This document shows, piece by piece, positions 42,190 through 50,497 of a DNA stretch of 64,000 nt (position 1 is its first letter; every line of letters begins with the position of its first letter). The DNA lies in assembly GCA_039810005.1 (NCBI GenBank), contig JBDHWD010000004.1:1-64000 (forward strand), read 5' to 3'. The notes below the pieces were generated by a model. It saw only the letters and a program-made list of their open reading frames with translations, ran no database searches and was not told the DNA's origin. Origin of the DNA: JAMLIA01 sp039810005 (GTDB taxonomy: Bacteria; Chloroflexota; Chloroflexia; Thermomicrobiales; CFX8). Position numbers and translations under genes: made by a program.

Positions 42190-44952
42190 CTAGTCGTCGG
42201 CCGCAGACGTCTGCTTCTGCGCGCCTTGCAGGACCTCGGCGATGCCAGTCGTTGCGTCCGAGCCGAGCTTGACAACGGCGAGCGGCAGATTGTGCCTGGC
42301 AAGCGTCGCGGCATCACCGGCTGATTGCGCGGCGAACAGCTCGGCAAAGGAGAAGCGCGCGTCCGGAATCGGCAGATCGTTGGTTGGTTGCTGCACCAGC
42401 AGCAGGAACGAGCCGTTGGGCGGTCCACCCTTGTGTAGCTGGCCGGTCGAGTGGAGATAGCGCGGACCGACGCCAACTGTTACGGCACGGCCGGTTTGTC
42501 GCCAGATCTCGGTGCGCAGCGTGTGCAGCGCGGTGCGCACATCCTCGGTCGGATCGACGTAGGCGAGGATGGCGATGTAGCCACCTGCGCTCGATGCGTC
42601 GATGACCGCACGAACGGCGTCGGCTGCGTCGGTCGGCGGCTGGCTGTCGGTCGATTCGCCGTTGAGGACGGCATTCGTCGCGTCCTTCGCCTCCTGGACG
42701 TTCGGCTCGTCGAACGGGTTGATGCCGAGCACGCGGCCAGCGATGGCGGTCGCGATCTCCCAGCGGACAAACTCGCGGCCGAGGTCGGCCGGGATATCGA
42801 CGCCGATCGAGATGACCGGCTGGCCTGCGTCGCGCAGTGCCTTCGCCAGCCTGGCAGCCTTGCCGTCTTCGCCGGCATCAAAGTGGACAAACAGGCGGTC
42901 ATCGCCGTAGTGATCGGCATCATCGAGCGACTCGGCGATCACCGGCAGAATGCCGGTGCCGTGCTTGCCGGTGCTCTCAGCAATCAACTGTTCAAGCCAG
43001 TCGGCGAATGGTGCCCAGCTCTCGTCAGCGATGATGGTCAGCTTGTCCCGTCCGGCCTGCTGCGCCGCGCCCAGCGTTGCGCCGAGCCAGACGCCCGGAT
43101 GTTGCTCATCGTTGATCGGCAGCATCGTCATGGCGTGGTCGAGCACGTCGAGGACGTCCATGCCGAGCGTCGCCAGCGGCACCAGTCCAAAGTAGGAGAG
43201 GGCCGAGTAGCGCCCGCCGATGTCCGTTGGGTTGGCGAAGACGCGCCAGAAGCCGCGATCCTTTGCTTCCTTCTCCAGCGGCGTGCCCGGATCGGTGATG
43301 GCGATGAAGCGCGAGGCGTCGCCGCCAATGCGGTCGAAGAAGAAGCGATAGAGCGACATCGTCTCGACGGTCGTGCCGGACTTGGTGGAGACTATGAAGA
43401 GCGCATCGTCGCTAACTTCATCAGCGACGCGCGCGATCGGGTCCGGGTTCGTCGTGTCCAGTACGATCAGTTCCGGGAAGCCCGAGCCGACTCCGAACAT
43501 GCGCGAGAAGACATCAGGCGCAAGCGACGAGCCACCCATGCCCAGCAGCACGGCGTAGCGGAAGCCGCGCTCGCGGACCTCGGCGGCGAAGTCAGTGAAC
43601 TGGCCGGTGCGTGCCTCGGCGCGCATGGCCTGCACGACCGGAAGCCAGCCCAGGCGCGTCGATACCGACGCGCGCACCTTCTCATCGTCACCCCAGAGCG
43701 TGGCGTCGCCCTTCTGCAAGCGACTGGCAACGTCCTGGTCGGCGAGTGCACTGATTATCTTGTCCACCGCGCCGGCCAGAGAGCCGATGGATTCCTGCCG
43801 CGCGCGCTCGATATCGGCGACGAACGCATTGCGCTTCTCATCGAGGTGGTGCAGCAGGTCTTCGAAGGACTTGCTGAATGATGCGACACCTTCGCGCACG
43901 AGCGTCTCGGTGATGTCGTCGTAGGAGACGCCCAGCGCCTCGAAGCGTCGGAAGATTTCGCGCGCGCCATCCACGTCTCGATCAACTGTGCGGGCCACGT
44001 GGCCGTGGTCCCCGAAGGCCTCGATTGAGGCCGGGGCCAGCGTCTGGACGGTGTGCGGGCCGATCAGCTCATCAACGTAGAGCGTGTCCGGGTAGTTCGG
44101 GTTCTTGGTGCTGGTGCTGGCCCACAGTGGACGCTGCAGTCGCGCGCCCGCTTCCTGCAGCTTCTTGAAACGCTCGGAGTTGAAGATCTCCTGGAATGCT
44201 GCGTAGGCCAGGCGCGCGTTGGCGACTGCCAGTGTGCCGAGCAGCGACTTGGCCTCTTCGGCGCGCTCGCTTCCCGGCTCGGCGTCGATGATCGCCTGCA
44301 GGCGCTTGTCGGCCTCGGTATCGACGCGGCTGACGAAGAACGACGCGACCGAGTGGATGTCACTAATCGGCTTACCTTCGTCAAACCGGCGCTCCAGCGC
44401 TCGCAGATACGCATCGGCAACGTTACGGTAGGCGTCCAGCGAGAAGAGCAGGGTGATATTGATGTTGATGCCCTCGTAGAGCATCTGCTCGATCGCTGGC
44501 GTCCCCTCGGTCGTGCCGGGGATCTTGATCATCACGTTCGGCCGGTCGAGCGCTGCGTAGAGACGGCGCGCATCAGCGACGGTCGCAGACGTGTCATGCG
44601 CCAGCGACGGCGAGACTTCGAGCGAGACGAAACCGTCGGCGCTCTTGTCGTCGTGCTGGTCGTAGACAGGACGCAGGACGTCGGCGGCCGACTGGATATC
44701 CTGGATGACGATGGCGTCGTAGATCTCGCTGGTCGAGCGACCGCTGGCCGCGAGCCTGCGGATCTGATCGTCATACAAATCGGAGCCACTGATCGCCTTG
44801 TCGAAGATGGTCGGGTTCGAGGTAATGCCAACGACGCCGCAGTTATCAATCAGGTTCTGCAGGCCGCCGTTCTCAACCAGGTCGCGGCTGAGGTTGTCAT
44901 ACCAGACGCTTTGCCCGTAGTCTGTCAGCTGCTGTAGCGGGTTCTTTGCCAT
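42190..44952 (-). CDS. Bifunctional transaldolase / glucose-6-phosphate isomerase
   Basis: This 920-residue fusion has a transaldolase half (about 1-365) with the Schiff-base lysine K143 in MIKIPGT and SNPTIFDKAI near the start. The phosphoglucose isomerase half (about 370-920) carries GMGGSSLAPDVFSRMFG and VSTKSGTTVETMSLY, the SIS-type sugar-phosphate motifs. One polypeptide thus feeds non-oxidative pentose phosphates back to fructose 6-phosphate and on to glucose 6-phosphate for Zwf. Such fusions are known in several bacterial lineages. ATG 44952 follows GAAGGG. It is the first of four genes ending with zwf, opcA and pgl, and comes 119 bases after gluconokinase. Confidence 0.95.
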   Translation of the reverse strand: MAKNPLQQLTDYGQSVWYDNLSRDLVENGGLQNLIDNCGVVGITSNPTIFDKAISGSDLYDDQIRRLAASGRSTSEIYDAIVIQDIQSAADVLRPVYDQHDDKSADGFVSLEVSPSLAHDTSATVADARRLYAALDRPNVMIKIPGTTEGTPAIEQMLYEGININITLLFSLDAYRNVADAYLRALERRFDEGKPISDIHSVASFFVSRVDTEADKRLQAIIDAEPGSERAEEAKSLLGTLAVANARLAYAAFQEIFNSERFKKLQEAGARLQRPLWASTSTKNPNYPDTLYVDELIGPHTVQTLAPASIEAFGDHGHVARTVDRDVDGAREIFRRFEALGVSYDDITETLVREGVASFSKSFEDLLHHLDEKRNAFVADIERARQESIGSLAGAVDKIISALADQDVASRLQKGDATLWGDDEKVRASVSTRLGWLPVVQAMRAEARTGQFTDFAAEVRERGFRYAVLLGMGGSSLAPDVFSRMFGVGSGFPELIVLDTTNPDPIARVADEVSDDALFIVSTKSGTTVETMSLYRFFFDRIGGDASRFIAITDPGTPLEKEAKDRGFWRVFANPTDIGGRYSALSYFGLVPLATLGMDVLDVLDHAMTMLPINDEQHPGVWLGATLGAAQQAGRDKLTIIADESWAPFADWLEQLIAESTGKHGTGILPVIAESLDDADHYGDDRLFVHFDAGEDGKAARLAKALRDAGQPVISIGVDIPADLGREFVRWEIATAIAGRVLGINPFDEPNVQEAKDATNAVLNGESTDSQPPTDAADAVRAVIDASSAGGYIAILAYVDPTEDVRTALHTLRTEIWRQTGRAVTVGVGPRYLHSTGQLHKGGPPNGSFLLLVQQPTNDLPIPDARFSFAELFAAQSAGDAATLARHNLPLAVVKLGSDATTGIAEVLQGAQKQTSAADD

Positions 44953-44993
44953 GCGGTGCCCTTCTCTCCCTTGAATCGATCTCATTGCGTATC

Positions 44994-45046
44994 GTGGAGA
45001 CCGGCCATCATGGCGCGGTCGAAATTCGCCTCCCGATCGTCTCTAC
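44994..45046. repeat. Small inverted-repeat element in the gluconokinase-transaldolase gap
   Basis: GTGGAGAC (44994-45001) is the inverted partner, with one mismatch, of GTCTCTAC (45039-45046). The interior contains a further hairpin, GACCG...CCATCATGG...CGGTC. It may be a processed leader hairpin, an attenuator for the downstream operon or a degenerate mobile palindrome. Confidence 0.35.
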
Positions 45047-45071
45047 AGACGAACTCGCTAGCACACCTTTG

Positions 45072-46559
45072 TCATCGCGCATCGCGTGCCATCGGCGGCG
45101 TTGTCGCGCCGAATCCTTCGCGCTCGTAGAGACGCTGCTGGCGAACGCGAAGCTCGCGATGCGCGTTGTGGGCGGATTGACGCGGCTCTACCAACGTGCT
45201 GCCTGCCGGCGGTTGATTGTCTGTCAATGCTTCTCCGCTCACATCATCCCAGGCCAGCAGCGCCGTGCCACGCAGCGACGATTCCTCAGTCGGCGCGACG
45301 ACGAGCGGGACGCCAAGGCAGTCAGCAATGATCTGTTGCCAGGCCGACGAGCCGAGAAGCGCTCCACCAGTCGCGACAACGGTTTCGTCTCCGATTAATA
45401 GCGCATCGTAGACGGTCGCCAGGCGATATGCGACTGCTTCGAGACTGGCCTGCACGATATCTAGCGCGGATGTGCTCATTCGCATTCCGTGGATGGCTGC
45501 GGTTGCGTCTCCGTTCCAGCCGATCGAGCGTTCCCCGGCCCAGAATGGCAGGACGGTCAGTTCGTGCTCGCCGGGCGCACGCTTCATCAGCGTCGCCTCG
45601 ATTTCCGCGTGCGATGGAAGCCGCAGCGTTGCGCTGAGCCAGGCAAAGACGTTACCGCCCTCGCTCAGTGCCCCGCCCGTCAGGCTGTGGACAGGGTCGA
45701 GCGAGTAACGCCAGAGGCCGCTCGGCACCGGTGCATTCGGCTCACCAGGCTCACAGCGGCGCATGGCAGCGGAAGTCCCCAGCGTCAGCGCGAGTCGATC
45801 CGCACGGACGCAGCCGACGCCGACATTGGACGCGGCACCATCGCCGATTGGCGCACGCCACGGAACGCCGCGGAGCGCCGGCCAGCGGGCCGCGTAGCAC
45901 GAGCGAATCGGCGGCAAGAGCTCGGGAGCGGCGGTGATGTCGCCGAGCATCTCGGGAGCGATGTCGAGATAGTTCAGGAGCTCCGCGTCCCAGGACATCG
46001 ATTGCCGGTTGAACAGCCCGGAGCCGGAAGCGATCGAAACGGACGCGTCATCTGCGCCCAACCAGACACTCGTCAACGCCTGAGCGCAGGAGACGAGACG
46101 ATGGGAATTGCGCAGCACGTCCGGCTGGTGACGCCGGAGCCAGAGGATCTTGGCCGGCAGGTAGGACGGATGCAGCGGGCAGCCCGTGCGCTGTCGGATC
46201 GCCTCAGCATCGAGATCGCTGCGGAGCAGTTCGGCTTCCGGAGCGGAGCGGGTATCGGCCCAGGTCAGGACGTCCGTCAGCGGCTGCCCGGCAGCGTCGA
46301 GCGCAACGAGCGAGTGCCAGAAGGTACAGACGCCGACGGCGTCAATACCCCGCTGAGCCTCAGGCGTCTGCAGCACAGCGTCGATGACCTGTTCGGCCAG
46401 CGCACGGAGACGGTCGAGATCGACAACTGAGCTACCGGCGCGGTCAGTTTCCAGCGACAGGTCAGCGCGCTGGAGCGTGCCCGGTGCGATGACGCCACGG
46501 CGATCGATCAGCGCGGCCCGCACCGACGATGAGCCGATGTCAAGCGCCAGCACATACAT
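45072..46559 (-). CDS. gntK: FGGY-family carbohydrate kinase, probably gluconokinase
   Basis: This 495-residue sugar kinase has the ATPase core ALDIGSSSVRAALID at the N-terminus, a HSLVALDAAGQPL...WADTRS segment, GCPLHPSYLPAKILWLR and a LTLGTSAAMR motif. The HSL-WADTR and GCPLHP features match gluconate kinases of the FGGY family more than xylulokinase or glycerol kinase. The product would be 6-phosphogluconate, the substrate of the gnd gene in the next block. ATG 46559 overlaps the stop of the fur-like gene by one base (TGATG), so the two are co-translated. Xylulokinase is the main alternative. Confidence 0.85.
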   Translation of the reverse strand: MYVLALDIGSSSVRAALIDRRGVIAPGTLQRADLSLETDRAGSSVVDLDRLRALAEQVIDAVLQTPEAQRGIDAVGVCTFWHSLVALDAAGQPLTDVLTWADTRSAPEAELLRSDLDAEAIRQRTGCPLHPSYLPAKILWLRRHQPDVLRNSHRLVSCAQALTSVWLGADDASVSIASGSGLFNRQSMSWDAELLNYLDIAPEMLGDITAAPELLPPIRSCYAARWPALRGVPWRAPIGDGAASNVGVGCVRADRLALTLGTSAAMRRCEPGEPNAPVPSGLWRYSLDPVHSLTGGALSEGGNVFAWLSATLRLPSHAEIEATLMKRAPGEHELTVLPFWAGERSIGWNGDATAAIHGMRMSTSALDIVQASLEAVAYRLATVYDALLIGDETVVATGGALLGSSAWQQIIADCLGVPLVVAPTEESSLRGTALLAWDDVSGEALTDNQPPAGSTLVEPRQSAHNAHRELRVRQQRLYEREGFGATTPPMARDAR

Positions 46560-47008
46560 CAGGACCGCTGACCGGCAGTTGCGCACTCGCGGCAGTAACC
46601 GAAGATCGCCAGGTGGTCGATGCGCGGCTCGAAGCCGGTGCGCTGTCGCAGCGTCTGCCGCAGCCCGTCGAACAATGTGTCGTCGATCTCCTCGACAACC
46701 TGACAGGACAGGCAGATGAGATGGTGATGCAGGTCGTCGGAGAGCAGCGCGAAATGGCGGCGGCCGTTGCCCAGGTCCGTCTCTGTGACGATGCCCTGAT
46801 CGCGAAAGAACTCGAGCGTCCGATAGACCGTGGACATGTTGATGTACGGGAAGCGGCGCTCGGCAGCGCTAAAGATCTCGTCTGCCGTCATGTGATCGCC
46901 GTGCGAATAGAGCAGCTCCAGAATGAGCAGGCGCTGTGGCGTCAGACGGTGGCCTTGCTGACGAAGACGAGTCTGCAAGCCGAGGAGCGCGTCCGATTTC
47001 TGAGGCAT
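46559..47008 (-). CDS. Fur-family metal-dependent repressor
   Basis: This 149-residue winged-helix regulator has a DNA-binding helix region at about 20-65 (RLTPQRLLILELL, NMSTVYRTLEFF). It has the HHHLICLSC metal/CxxC site and a second CxxC (YCREC), which together form the structural zinc site. In the loop after HxH-LICxxC, Glu is found where PerR has its key Asp, so Fur- or Zur-like metal sensing is favoured over peroxide sensing. It is co-translated with gluconokinase (one-base overlap) and may regulate the whole fur-gntK-tal/pgi-gnd-zwf-opcA-pgl directon. Which metal it senses is not visible. Confidence 0.9.
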   Translation of the reverse strand: MPQKSDALLGLQTRLRQQGHRLTPQRLLILELLYSHGDHMTADEIFSAAERRFPYINMSTVYRTLEFFRDQGIVTETDLGNGRRHFALLSDDLHHHLICLSCQVVEEIDDTLFDGLRQTLRQRTGFEPRIDHLAIFGYCRECATAGQRS

Positions 47009-47148
47009 TCCTCACCACCTTCCGCGGTGCGTGGCGCGTCCACGCGGGTTCGCTGCTTCCGATTCTACCCCTGCCGTCAGTGGCACCGACCGCCCTCGGA
47101 CAGGCATCATCATTGATGGGGGAGGGTATGAGATCAGGAGAGCAGACG

Positions 47149-47865
47149 ATGGACGACGCGAATGGGCGAGAGCAAGCGCTGGTCCTTGTCGTCGAAGATG
47201 ACCCGGATATTCAAACACTGATTGCCCGCCACCTGAGCGAGGCCGGCTTCAGCGTCATCACCGCAATGACCGCCGCCGAGGGATTCCTGCTCTGGTCAGA
47301 GCGCCTGCCCGACTTACTGGTCGTTGACCTGATGCTGCCAGACGGCTCGGGGCGCGGGCTCGTCAGCCAGATCCGCGCAGCCGGAGACGTGCCGGTTGTC
47401 GTCGTGACGGCTGATACAAATGAGGAATCACTCGTTGCAACGCTCGATGCCGGCGCAGACGATTATCTGACCAAGCCGTTTCGGGTCAACGAACTTCTCG
47501 CGCGTGTGCGGTCGGTGATGCGACGACGCCCGCGTGAGCGCGAGCCGGACACCATCCAGGCCGGCTCGCTGACAGTCTCGGTCGTTGACCGGCGCGTCTG
47601 GCGCTCCGGCGAGGAAGTGCGGGTGACGCCGACCGAGTTCAGGTTGCTGCTGCAGCTCGCGCGGCACCCGAACCGCGTGTTCACCCACGGGGCGCTGCTC
47701 ACCGCCGTCTGGGGGCCGGAGTATGCCGATGAGCCGCATATCCTGCGGGTGACGCTCAATCGACTTCGCAACAAGCTCGGCGAGCCGCAGGTAATCGAGA
47801 ACCGCCCGGCAGTTGGCTACGTGCTCGTGCCTGACTCCGGCGACGGCCAGACCCCGGTTTCGTAG
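47149..47865 (+). CDS. OmpR/PhoB-family response regulator
   Basis: This two-domain response regulator of 238 residues has a receiver with VVEDDPD, phosphoacceptor D60 in LLVVDLMLP and K109 in YLTKPF, joined by a short linker to a winged-helix DNA-binding domain (about 140-230) with VTPTEFRLLLQLARHPNRVFTH and LRVTLNRLRNKLG. I chose ATG 47149 with AGGAG 8 bases upstream; a reading frame extending back to 46936 overlaps the fur-like gene on the other strand and adds no domain. No histidine kinase gene is adjacent. Its targets are unknown; it converges with the Cds1-like gene (49-base overlap). Confidence 0.9.
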   Translation: MDDANGREQALVLVVEDDPDIQTLIARHLSEAGFSVITAMTAAEGFLLWSERLPDLLVVDLMLPDGSGRGLVSQIRAAGDVPVVVVTADTNEESLVATLDAGADDYLTKPFRVNELLARVRSVMRRRPREREPDTIQAGSLTVSVVDRRVWRSGEEVRVTPTEFRLLLQLARHPNRVFTHGALLTAVWGPEYADEPHILRVTLNRLRNKLGEPQVIENRPAVGYVLVPDSGDGQTPVS

Positions 47866-48902
47866 GCAGCCGCCAGCTGGGTGAGATACGGCGTGATGTT
47901 GTGGCCGTTCTCGGCCAGCCAGTCATCATTGTAGTACGTGTCGAGATAGCGATCGCCCGGGTCGCCGGCGATCATCATGATTGCCCCGCTCTCGCCAGCA
48001 GCGACGAGCTCGGATGCGAGCTGCATCGCGCCATAGACGCAGGTGCCGGTCGAGCCGCCGTACTTGCGGCCGAGGTGCTGCTCCAGGAAGCGGATACCGG
48101 CATAGGATGCGGCGTTCGGCACGCGCATCATGCGGTCAACAACCTCGGGGACGAACGACGGCTCAACCCGTGGCCGGCCGATGCCCTCGACGCCGCTGCC
48201 CTTGTCGCTGCTGACGTTCGGGTCGCCGCTCTCGAAGTAATCGAGAAAAACCGAATTCTCAGGATCGACGACGCAGAGGCGCGTGTCCAGACCCTGATAG
48301 CGAATGTAGCGGCCGATGGTCGCCGAGGTGCCGCCGGTACCTGCGCCGGTCACAACCCAGCGCGGGCTCGGATGGCGCTCGTGGCTGACCTGGGCGAACA
48401 TCGATTCGGCGATGTTGTTGTTGCCGCGCCAGTCGGTCGCGCGCTCGGCGAAGGTGAACTGATCCATGTTGTGGCCGCCGCACTCGTCAGCGAGGCGCTG
48501 CGCCTCGGAGTAGATCTCGGCTGGGTTATCGACGAAATGCGAGCGCCCGCCATAGAAGGCGATCTGCGCGACCTTGGCGGCGGACGTACCGCGCGGCATG
48601 ACGGCCACGAACGGCAGGCCGAGCAGGCGCGCGAAGTACGCTTCGGAAACAGCGGTGCTGCCCGACGACGCCTCGATAATCGTCGTACCCTCGGTGATCC
48701 AGCCGTTACAGAGACCGTAGAGGAAGAGCGAGCGCGCGAGCCGGTGCTTCAGGCTGCCGGTTGGATGCGTTGATTCGTCCTTGATGTAGAGATCGACGCC
48801 GGGTGCGGCCGGCAGCTCCAGTCGCAGCAAGTGCGTATCGGCTGAGCGCTGAAAATCGCGCTCGATCTGGTTCACCGCCTCGACAACCCAGGCTCGATTC
48901 AT
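47817..48902 (-). CDS. PLP-dependent cysteine synthase-fold enzyme, Cds1 (cysteine desulfhydrase)-like
   Basis: This 361-residue enzyme of the tryptophan synthase-beta/cysteine synthase fold has the Schiff-base lysine K52 in HPTGSLKHRLARSL, the SGSTAVSEAYFARLLG substrate loop and GAGTGGTSATIGRY, the phosphate-binding glycine loop. Its overall pattern matches the mycobacterial L-cysteine desulfhydrase Cds1 group, which breaks cysteine down to sulfide, pyruvate and ammonia. O-acetylserine sulfhydrylase or another beta-replacement activity is possible. ATG 48902 has GGGA about 7 bases upstream. The 3' end overlaps the OmpR-type gene by 49 bases, convergently. Confidence 0.85.
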   Translation of the reverse strand: MNRAWVVEAVNQIERDFQRSADTHLLRLELPAAPGVDLYIKDESTHPTGSLKHRLARSLFLYGLCNGWITEGTTIIEASSGSTAVSEAYFARLLGLPFVAVMPRGTSAAKVAQIAFYGGRSHFVDNPAEIYSEAQRLADECGGHNMDQFTFAERATDWRGNNNIAESMFAQVSHERHPSPRWVVTGAGTGGTSATIGRYIRYQGLDTRLCVVDPENSVFLDYFESGDPNVSSDKGSGVEGIGRPRVEPSFVPEVVDRMMRVPNAASYAGIRFLEQHLGRKYGGSTGTCVYGAMQLASELVAAGESGAIMMIAGDPGDRYLDTYYNDDWLAENGHNITPYLTQLAAAYETGVWPSPESGTST

Positions 48903-49061
48903 TCCGCATCCCTTCCCCCGATATCCGAAATCTACCCCGCTGGTCCGGATCGTACCCGCGTCACCATGCGGAGACAATCACAGCGGCAGCAGACACGTCC
49001 GGCATTACAGCCTGAGTCCGGGGCTCGGCGGGGCGTGTTGTTGCTGAGGGGGAGCGGCTGG

Positions 49062-49754
49062 CTAAGCGTCGAGGTCGAAGAACTCGTCGTACTCAGTGAC
49101 GTAGCGATCGCGAAGGTACTGGCGCGTGCGCAGCGTAATGCGGCGAACTTCGTCGATATCGAGCCCTTCCAGTTCGGCGACCTCGCGGGCCGAGCGCTCC
49201 TGGACGGTGCGCTGGAGGAAGATGGTCCGCCAGAGATCCGGCACGTCGGAAAGAATGTCGATCAGGTAGGCGAGCGTCTCGCTGTCGACGACGACCTGTT
49301 CCGGCTCACGCGCGTTCGGATCGGGGATGAGGTCGGCAACGCGAACATCTTCGCCGCCTTCGCCATCATCACCGGATGTGACCGTCTGCTCCAGCGAAAT
49401 GTGCTGGCGACGCTCCTGGCCGACGCGGCGCACCTCGCGGCTGATGACATCCTGGGCGCGTGAGCGCAAGTAGGACGAGATGTCGCGCAACGGCTCGCCC
49501 TGCTCCTGCAGGCGACCGAGCGCCGACGCGACGGCCGAATCGATGACCTCGTCGCGATAGATGTCATCGTAGGAGAGCTGGCCCATCCTGACGCGGCGGC
49601 TCAACTCGTAGACGACGTAGGACGAGAGCGGCTGCAGCAGCTCGGACGGACGCTCGCGAAGCTGTGCGATCTGCTCCCGCACTCGGCGCTCACGTTCCAA
49701 CGGGTGCAGCTTCTGGCCCGATGATGATTGTTGATCGTACCCCGCTGTTGACAT
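49062..49754 (-). CDS. Sigma-70-family RNA polymerase sigma factor-like protein
   Basis: The 230-residue protein has a C-terminal helix-turn-helix of sigma region 4 type (RSAREVAELEGLDIDEVRRITLRTRQYLRDRY) preceded by a LPDLWRTIFLQRTV-like segment. The N-terminal half holds a helical region that could be region 2 (LSSYVVYELSRRVRMGQL, YRDEVIDSAVASALGRL) but the promoter-melting motif is not clear to me. The middle has an acidic stretch (SGDDGEGGEDVRVADLIPD). It may be a divergent sigma factor or a transcription regulator built from sigma-like parts. The start is ATG 49754. No anti-sigma gene is next to it. Confidence 0.65.
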   Translation of the reverse strand: MSTAGYDQQSSSGQKLHPLERERRVREQIAQLRERPSELLQPLSSYVVYELSRRVRMGQLSYDDIYRDEVIDSAVASALGRLQEQGEPLRDISSYLRSRAQDVISREVRRVGQERRQHISLEQTVTSGDDGEGGEDVRVADLIPDPNAREPEQVVVDSETLAYLIDILSDVPDLWRTIFLQRTVQERSAREVAELEGLDIDEVRRITLRTRQYLRDRYVTEYDEFFDLDA

Positions 49755-49878
49755 GATCCCCCGACAATGACGAAGCGCCAGATGCGCCGCGTCGACACAA
49801 ACCGATAACTACCGTATTGACTGATTGTAGTGGAGTCGGCAAGGGGGTTGCTATGGCTCGCGGCACTGCCGGAGCACA

Positions 49879-50328
49879 TCAGGGATCCGTCTCGGTTGGC
49901 TCGATGTGGACCGTCGGGACCTGCGACCAGTCGAACTCGCGCAGCCGCTCGCGCCCGAGCGCCACGACGTCATCGAGGCAGCGCTGCGCCTCCTCTGCCA
50001 GGCGCGAGGTGTCAATAGACAGGCAAGTTGGCTCAAAGCGCCGGACCTTGTCGATGCCGGATGAGAGCAGCGAGACTGCGCCGCGGTGGTTGTTGTTGCG
50101 CAGATGGTGGAAGCCGACGCCGATCTGGAGGATGCCCTGATAGAGATAGCGGAGCGGGTCGCTCTCGGCACGCCAGATGTCTTCCAGCACCTCGTGGCAC
50201 TCGAAGAACTCACCGTCGTTGAACAGGCGAATGCCCTCACGAAGGCCGGCTGATGGCTGCTCGCCGCAGCGTGGATTGGGGCGGTCGACGATGCCGGATG
50301 CAACGATCCGCCGCCAGGCTTCACCCAC
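49879..50328 (-). CDS. DUF309 family protein
   Basis: This 149-residue protein has the DUF309 signature FNDGEFFECHEVLEDIWRAE followed by YLYQGILQIGVGFHHLRNNNHRGA, an all-helical domain with conserved His and Glu that could bind a metal. Function is not established. A C-terminal tail of about 40 residues is variable. The gene begins at GTG 50328, divergent from the MFS transporter gene at 50498. It is not obviously co-transcribed with the sigma-like gene, 124 bases downstream. Confidence 0.8.
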   Translation of the reverse strand: MGEAWRRIVASGIVDRPNPRCGEQPSAGLREGIRLFNDGEFFECHEVLEDIWRAESDPLRYLYQGILQIGVGFHHLRNNNHRGAVSLLSSGIDKVRRFEPTCLSIDTSRLAEEAQRCLDDVVALGRERLREFDWSQVPTVHIEPTETDP

Positions 50329-50497
50329 GCACTGCCTCCATTCGGACTCGCGGCGATCTGCGCCGGGTCATGCACATGTCCCGGTGGCACAGCGATTGTA
50401 CGTCTGGCGGATGGCAGCGTTGACATGAGTGCCGCTGAATGGCGCAGGCTCGTGTTACAACAACCCGGTAACTCGTGCGGGCTGAGCGGGTGGCAGG

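Noticed and set aside
39272..43881. Long plus-strand open frames opposite opcA/zwf and the transaldolase/PGI gene (about 447 and 476 codons)
   Set aside because: They are antisense to well-supported enzymes with conserved motifs and have no start signals.
46559..47008. PerR (peroxide sensor) identity for the Fur-family regulator
   Set aside because: At the position of the PerR-defining Asp it has Glu, so Fur/Zur-type is more likely.
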